From assembly GCF_033971905.1 (NCBI RefSeq), contig NZ_JALBUT010000007.1, positions 62,001-126,000 of the forward strand: a DNA stretch of 64,000 bases, in the 5' to 3' direction. The stretch is from Intestinicryptomonas porci (lineage in GTDB: Bacteria; Verrucomicrobiota; Verrucomicrobiia; Opitutales; Intestinicryptomonadaceae). The notes under the pieces were generated by a model that made no database searches, had not been told where the DNA came from, and saw only the letters and a program-made list of their open reading frames with translations. This document shows, piece after piece, positions 60,361-64,000 of the stretch; position 1 is the first letter of the stretch; every line of letters starts with the position of its first letter. The position numbers and the translations under genes were made by a program.

Positions 60361-63300
60361 CAAGCGTAAAACCGCATAAGAACGCAAAGGCTGTTTTCTA
60401 TCCCAATTTGGCGCAATCCGCATTCGCGGCGGCAATTTCCAATATTTGCGCGCGCACCGCAGGCGTAAAAATAATCTTGTGCGAGACATCCGGAGAGTGC
60501 GAAAGGCTTTTCGCAAAAATGTCGGCTTTTTTAAAAATGGAAAACTGCGCCGACGACCTTAGGATTTTGCCCAAACTCCCCCCACGCGAAGACCCCGACA
60601 GCTTTGATGCCTACTGCGAGAGAGTCGGCACGCTCAACGCCGCCGCAGCGGGTCTGAATACCGCAATCATCACAACCCCCGACGCTATTTTGTCGGAAAC
60701 TCCCGCCCAAGCCGAACGCCTCGAGCTAAAAAAAGGCTCCGTGATAGAAATGGAAAACCTGCGCAAACGCCTCGTCGATTTCGGCTACTATAACGAAGTC
60801 CTCTGCGAAGGCCCCGGGCAGTTCGCTCTGAGGGGCGGCATAGTTGACATCTATCCGATAGCTGCGCGCACGCCGTTTAGAATTGATTTTTTCGGGGACG
60901 AAATAGACTCAATCCGCCCATACGATCCCGATACGCAGTTAAGCGACGGCGGCGAAGTCGGGGAAATTGAAATAGACTCCTACACGACAAGCCTCGGCAC
61001 AAAACTTGCGGTCGATTTTCTGAACAAAAGCCCCGTTTCGTGGATTTTCATTGAGCCGTCGAGGCTTGCCCTCGAATATCCCGAAAAGTTCAATGTTTTC
61101 GAAAATATAGAAAATCCGTCCGCAAACTTTCAAACGGTATTCGATTCAAGGGCAAATGACACCTTAATAGGGATTTCATCTCTCGAGGAGCGCGCGGAAT
61201 TTTTAAAAGGCGCAAAAAGCGTAAAAACCGCCACGGAAGACATATCGCAATATCGCCCCCTGCCCCTTTCGGAAGGTGTCGGCGAAGACAGGATGAAGTC
61301 CGAAAACGAGCTTCGCAAAAATTTCATAAAACAGCTTTTGAAGTGGTCCGAAAACGGGTATGCGCTCTTTATGGAAGCAGAGGGAGACGGCGAGCAAAGG
61401 CGCATAAAAGAAATGTTTTTAGAATGCGGAAAATTCCCGAAAAATTGCGTTTTCATAAAACCGTTCTTCGGCGAGGGATTTGTCGCGGACTTTAAAAATT
61501 CCGAAAAATTTTTAGGTTGGGAAGGAATGCCCGAAGGCGCGAGGGGCGCAGTGTGCGCGGGTTCTCTTGAAATGTTCGGAAGGCGCATAAAAACAAACAT
61601 TTCGCCGCGCCGCAAAATGCTGTCGCGCCGCGCCGAAGTTGACGCCCTCTTGGATTTTTCTGAACTTTGCGAAGGCGATTATATAGTTCACGCCGCGCAC
61701 GGCATCTGCCGCTACCAGGGCATCGTGCAAATCGAGACAAACGGAGCAAAGCAGGAAGTCCTGAAACTTGAATTTGAAGACAACGCGCATCTATATCTCC
61801 CTCTTCACAAGTCGCATTTAATAAGCAGATACATAGGTCTTGACAAGCGCACGCCCAAGCTTTCCAAGCTCGATTCCCGCGCATGGATAAAAGTCAGAAC
61901 CGCCGCCGAAACCGCCGCGCTCGACTACGCCGCGGAGCTTCTCGACTTGCAGTCGAAGCGCGAAATATCAAAAGGCTACGCATTCCCCGAAGACGGAGAC
62001 TGGCAGGACGCCTTTGAAGACTCTTTCCCCTTTACAGAAACGCCCGACCAACTGCGCACAATAAAAGAAGTAAAGGCCGACATGCAGTCGGACTCCCCGA
62101 TGGACAGGCTCGTCTGCGCCGACGTCGGCTTCGGGAAAACCGAAATTGCGATACGCGCCGCTTTCAAATGCGCCCTTGCGGGGAAGCAGGCGGCTCTGCT
62201 CTGCCCCACCACGATTTTATGCCAGCAACACTTCAAAACCTTTAAGGAAAGAATGGCGGCTTTCCCGATTGTGGTCGAAATGCTTTCAAGATTTCGCAAA
62301 CCCAAAGACACAGAGCGCATAAAAGCCCAGCTTGCGGCGGGCAAAATCGACATAATAGTGGGAACCCACGCCCTCCTTGCAAGCGACGTAAAATTCAAGG
62401 ACTTGGGGCTTTTGATAATTGACGAAGAACACCGCTTCGGCGTAAAGCACAAAGAGAAGATAAAGCAAATCCGCGAGGGCGTGGACGTGCTTACAATGAG
62501 CGCAACCCCCATTCCCAGAACCCTCTACTTTGCAATGATGGGCGCAAAAACCATAAGCTTGATGGAGACCCCGCCAAAAAACCGCTTCCCCGTCGAAACA
62601 TTCGTAAAAGAATACGACGAAGATTTAATAAAAAGCGTCATAGAAAGGGAAATCGCGCGCGAGGGTCAAATTTTCTACCTGCATAACCGCGTAAAAACAA
62701 TCGAAGAAACCGCCGAAAAACTGCGCAAGATGTTCCCGAAACTCAAAATCGGCGTAGGCCACGGGCAAATGAAAGAGCGCGAGCTCGAAAAGCTGATGTC
62801 AGACTTCATGGACGGAAAATTCGACATTTTGGTATGCACAACCATCATTGAATCGGGCTTGGACATTCCAAACTGCAACACGATAATAATCGAGGGCGCG
62901 GACAAATTCGGGCTTGCCCAGCTCTACCAGCTAAGGGGAAGAGTAGGCAGGTTTACGAGAAAAGCCTACGCCTATCTGCTTTTGCACCGCCACGCAAAAC
63001 TTGTCGAAAAAGCACACAAGCGGCTAAGCGCAATCCGCCAATACAACAAGCCCGGAGCGGGTTTTAGAATTGCAACGCGCGACTTGCAGCTAAGGGGTTG
63101 CGGCAATATCTTGGGCGCAAAGCAAAGCGGACACATCGCGGGCGTCGGGTTTGACATGTATTGTTCGCTCTTAAAGCAAAGCATTGCGCGGCTAAAAGGC
63201 GAAAAGAGCGCGTCGGGCATCAGAGCGACAGTCGCTCTCGACTTCATTTCACTTGGAGAGGGAGGCAAAAAAAGCGCGGGCGTCGAAAAAGCTTCAAACA

Positions 63301-63728
63301 TGTTTGAGGAGCTGAAAGCAATCCAAATAATGAAAGACAAAGCTGAAATTCTGCCCGCATACATTCCCGAAGACTACATTCCGCAGGCGCAGCTGAGAGT
63401 TGACGCCTACCGCCGCCTCGAACTTTGCGCAAGCGAAGAGGAAATACGGCGCATCGAAAAGGAAATATTCGACCGCTACGGGAAAATCCCCAAAAGTGTC
63501 CAAATACTTTTCGACCTCGCAAAAATCCGTATATATGCCGAAATAAACGGCATTTCAAGGGTCGAGACAGAGGGCGCAAAGCTAAAACTGCGCATCGCAA
63601 ACCCCGCAATGATAGAGTTTGTCAGAATAAACGGAAACTTTCCGCGCTTGACGAAATCAAATTCAACCGCAAGACTTGCCGAGATAATAAATTTTTTAAA
63701 AAACGTATTACCATCAATCAAAAAATGA
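60357..63728 (+). CDS. mfd: Transcription-repair coupling factor Mfd
   Basis: 1123 residues. UvrB-like N-terminal module (YYNEVLCEGPGQFALRGGIVDIYPI, PFRIDFFGDEIDSIRPYD), the RNA-polymerase-interacting region DYIVHAAHGICRYQGI, and a RecG-like translocase with Walker A VCADVGFGKTEIAIRAAF, the DEEH motif LIIDEEHRFGVKHKE and TMSATPIPRTLYFAM. The C-terminal TRCF domain follows. Removes stalled RNA polymerase at lesions and recruits UvrA. Its ATG overlaps the rnc stop, and its stop overlaps the next start. Confidence 0.97.
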   Translation: MTSVKPHKNAKAVFYPNLAQSAFAAAISNICARTAGVKIILCETSGECERLFAKMSAFLKMENCADDLRILPKLPPREDPDSFDAYCERVGTLNAAAAGLNTAIITTPDAILSETPAQAERLELKKGSVIEMENLRKRLVDFGYYNEVLCEGPGQFALRGGIVDIYPIAARTPFRIDFFGDEIDSIRPYDPDTQLSDGGEVGEIEIDSYTTSLGTKLAVDFLNKSPVSWIFIEPSRLALEYPEKFNVFENIENPSANFQTVFDSRANDTLIGISSLEERAEFLKGAKSVKTATEDISQYRPLPLSEGVGEDRMKSENELRKNFIKQLLKWSENGYALFMEAEGDGEQRRIKEMFLECGKFPKNCVFIKPFFGEGFVADFKNSEKFLGWEGMPEGARGAVCAGSLEMFGRRIKTNISPRRKMLSRRAEVDALLDFSELCEGDYIVHAAHGICRYQGIVQIETNGAKQEVLKLEFEDNAHLYLPLHKSHLISRYIGLDKRTPKLSKLDSRAWIKVRTAAETAALDYAAELLDLQSKREISKGYAFPEDGDWQDAFEDSFPFTETPDQLRTIKEVKADMQSDSPMDRLVCADVGFGKTEIAIRAAFKCALAGKQAALLCPTTILCQQHFKTFKERMAAFPIVVEMLSRFRKPKDTERIKAQLAAGKIDIIVGTHALLASDVKFKDLGLLIIDEEHRFGVKHKEKIKQIREGVDVLTMSATPIPRTLYFAMMGAKTISLMETPPKNRFPVETFVKEYDEDLIKSVIEREIAREGQIFYLHNRVKTIEETAEKLRKMFPKLKIGVGHGQMKERELEKLMSDFMDGKFDILVCTTIIESGLDIPNCNTIIIEGADKFGLAQLYQLRGRVGRFTRKAYAYLLLHRHAKLVEKAHKRLSAIRQYNKPGAGFRIATRDLQLRGCGNILGAKQSGHIAGVGFDMYCSLLKQSIARLKGEKSASGIRATVALDFISLGEGGKKSAGVEKASNMFEELKAIQIMKDKAEILPAYIPEDYIPQAQLRVDAYRRLELCASEEEIRRIEKEIFDRYGKIPKSVQILFDLAKIRIYAEINGISRVETEGAKLKLRIANPAMIEFVRINGNFPRLTKSNSTARLAEIINFLKNVLPSIKK

Positions 63729-64000
63729 AGAGACTTTTCCTTGCAATAACGCTGTCGATTTCCGTATTTGCCCGCGCCCAAAGCGGTGAAGAGGCGAAAT
63801 TCAACATGCAGAAATTCATACTGGGCAACGACCAAATAGTGGCCGTCGTCGAAGACACCACCATAACGCGAGACGACATCCTAAAACGCCTCGCCCCCTT
63901 CGCCCAGAAAATCCAACAGACAGCAAGAAGCGAAAGGGAGTTTAACGCGGAAATAGAGCGTCTTTCGCAGGAAATATTGCAGGATTTAATAGATAGAGCC
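63725..64000 (+). CDS. SurA-like periplasmic peptidyl-prolyl isomerase/chaperone (N-terminal part)
   Basis: The first 92 codons only; the gene runs off the right edge. A signal peptide (MKRLFLAITLSISVFARA) is followed by QIVAVVEDTTITRDDILKRL and RLSQEILQDLIDRA, the N-terminal helical chaperone region of SurA/parvulin proteins. Too little is present to see the isomerase domain. The ATG lies in an ATGA overlap with the mfd stop. It would act with BamA and OmpH in outer membrane protein folding. Confidence 0.78.
   Translation, partial: MKRLFLAITLSISVFARAQSGEEAKFNMQKFILGNDQIVAVVEDTTITRDDILKRLAPFAQKIQQTARSEREFNAEIERLSQEILQDLIDRA

Noticed and set aside
1..64000. tRNA or rRNA genes, insertion sequences, prophage or other mobile elements.
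   Set aside because: Intergenic gaps are short and none showed a cloverleaf, rRNA stretch, transposase gene or flanking terminal repeats on inspection.

Overview
The window looks like a chromosome segment from a Verrucomicrobiota-type (PVC group) bacterium, probably a host-associated Opitutales-like lineage. This is inferred from content. There is a DUF1549/DUF1553 - DUF1501 - pre-peptidase-like trio typical of Planctomycetota and Verrucomicrobiota, a DUF1080 protein, a GH92 mannosidase and a CE7 esterase. The envelope is Gram-negative (BamA, Skp/OmpH, LptF/G, an RND pump with a TolC-type channel), and the Cas9 has a compact type II-C-like architecture. No rRNA, tRNA, insertion sequence or prophage was recognised.

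Layout. 1-3118 (minus): trkA-trkH-pdxJ, potassium uptake plus the start of a vitamin B6 gene. 3240-5111 (plus): purE, queF and an exported unknown. 5243-10627 (plus): the DUF1549/DUF1501/PPC-like exported trio, then a GH92 glycosidase to 13125. 13193-14704 (minus): pgi. 14802-20213: a complete CRISPR-Cas locus (below). 20277-25582: YqaA-like membrane protein, CE7 esterase, hisA, DUF1080 protein, then a three-gene RND efflux operon to 30109. 30308-34771: LptF/G permease, argH, TRIC/UPF0126 channel, GntR-LacI hybrid regulator. 34844-42274 (minus): two housekeeping blocks, dnaB-bamA-ompH and rplY-pth-rpsF-ssb-rplI. 42529-51101: small metabolic genes (HAD phosphatase, DUF1805, SDR), exported unknowns, thyA-folA, a DEAD-box-type helicase and a large exported unknown. 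51154-58586 (minus): thiL, CPBP protease, pyrB-pyrC, metY, rluD, def and an unknown. 58811-64000 (plus): parA, rnc, mfd and the start of a SurA-like foldase, with ATGA-type start/stop overlaps.

The most interesting region is the CRISPR locus. cas9 (1122 aa), cas1 and cas2 are packed head to tail on the minus strand. On the opposite strand lie ten 36-bp repeats (the first degenerate) with nine spacers of exactly 30 bp. Between array and cas2 I find a tracrRNA gene: a TTGACA promoter, an anti-repeat complementary to the 5' half of the repeat, and one long hairpin ending in a T-run. Absence of csn2 and cas4 and the three-gene operon fit type II-C. Each repeat carries promoter-like elements, the degenerate repeat keeps that half, and one spacer encodes EELKPCPFC in one frame, the hallmark of phage Lar-like zinc-ribbon proteins. 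Array and tracrRNA share a strand and one terminator, so read-through could give a crRNA-tracrRNA transcript in cis.

All functions are read from motifs and gene order; no database search was run.
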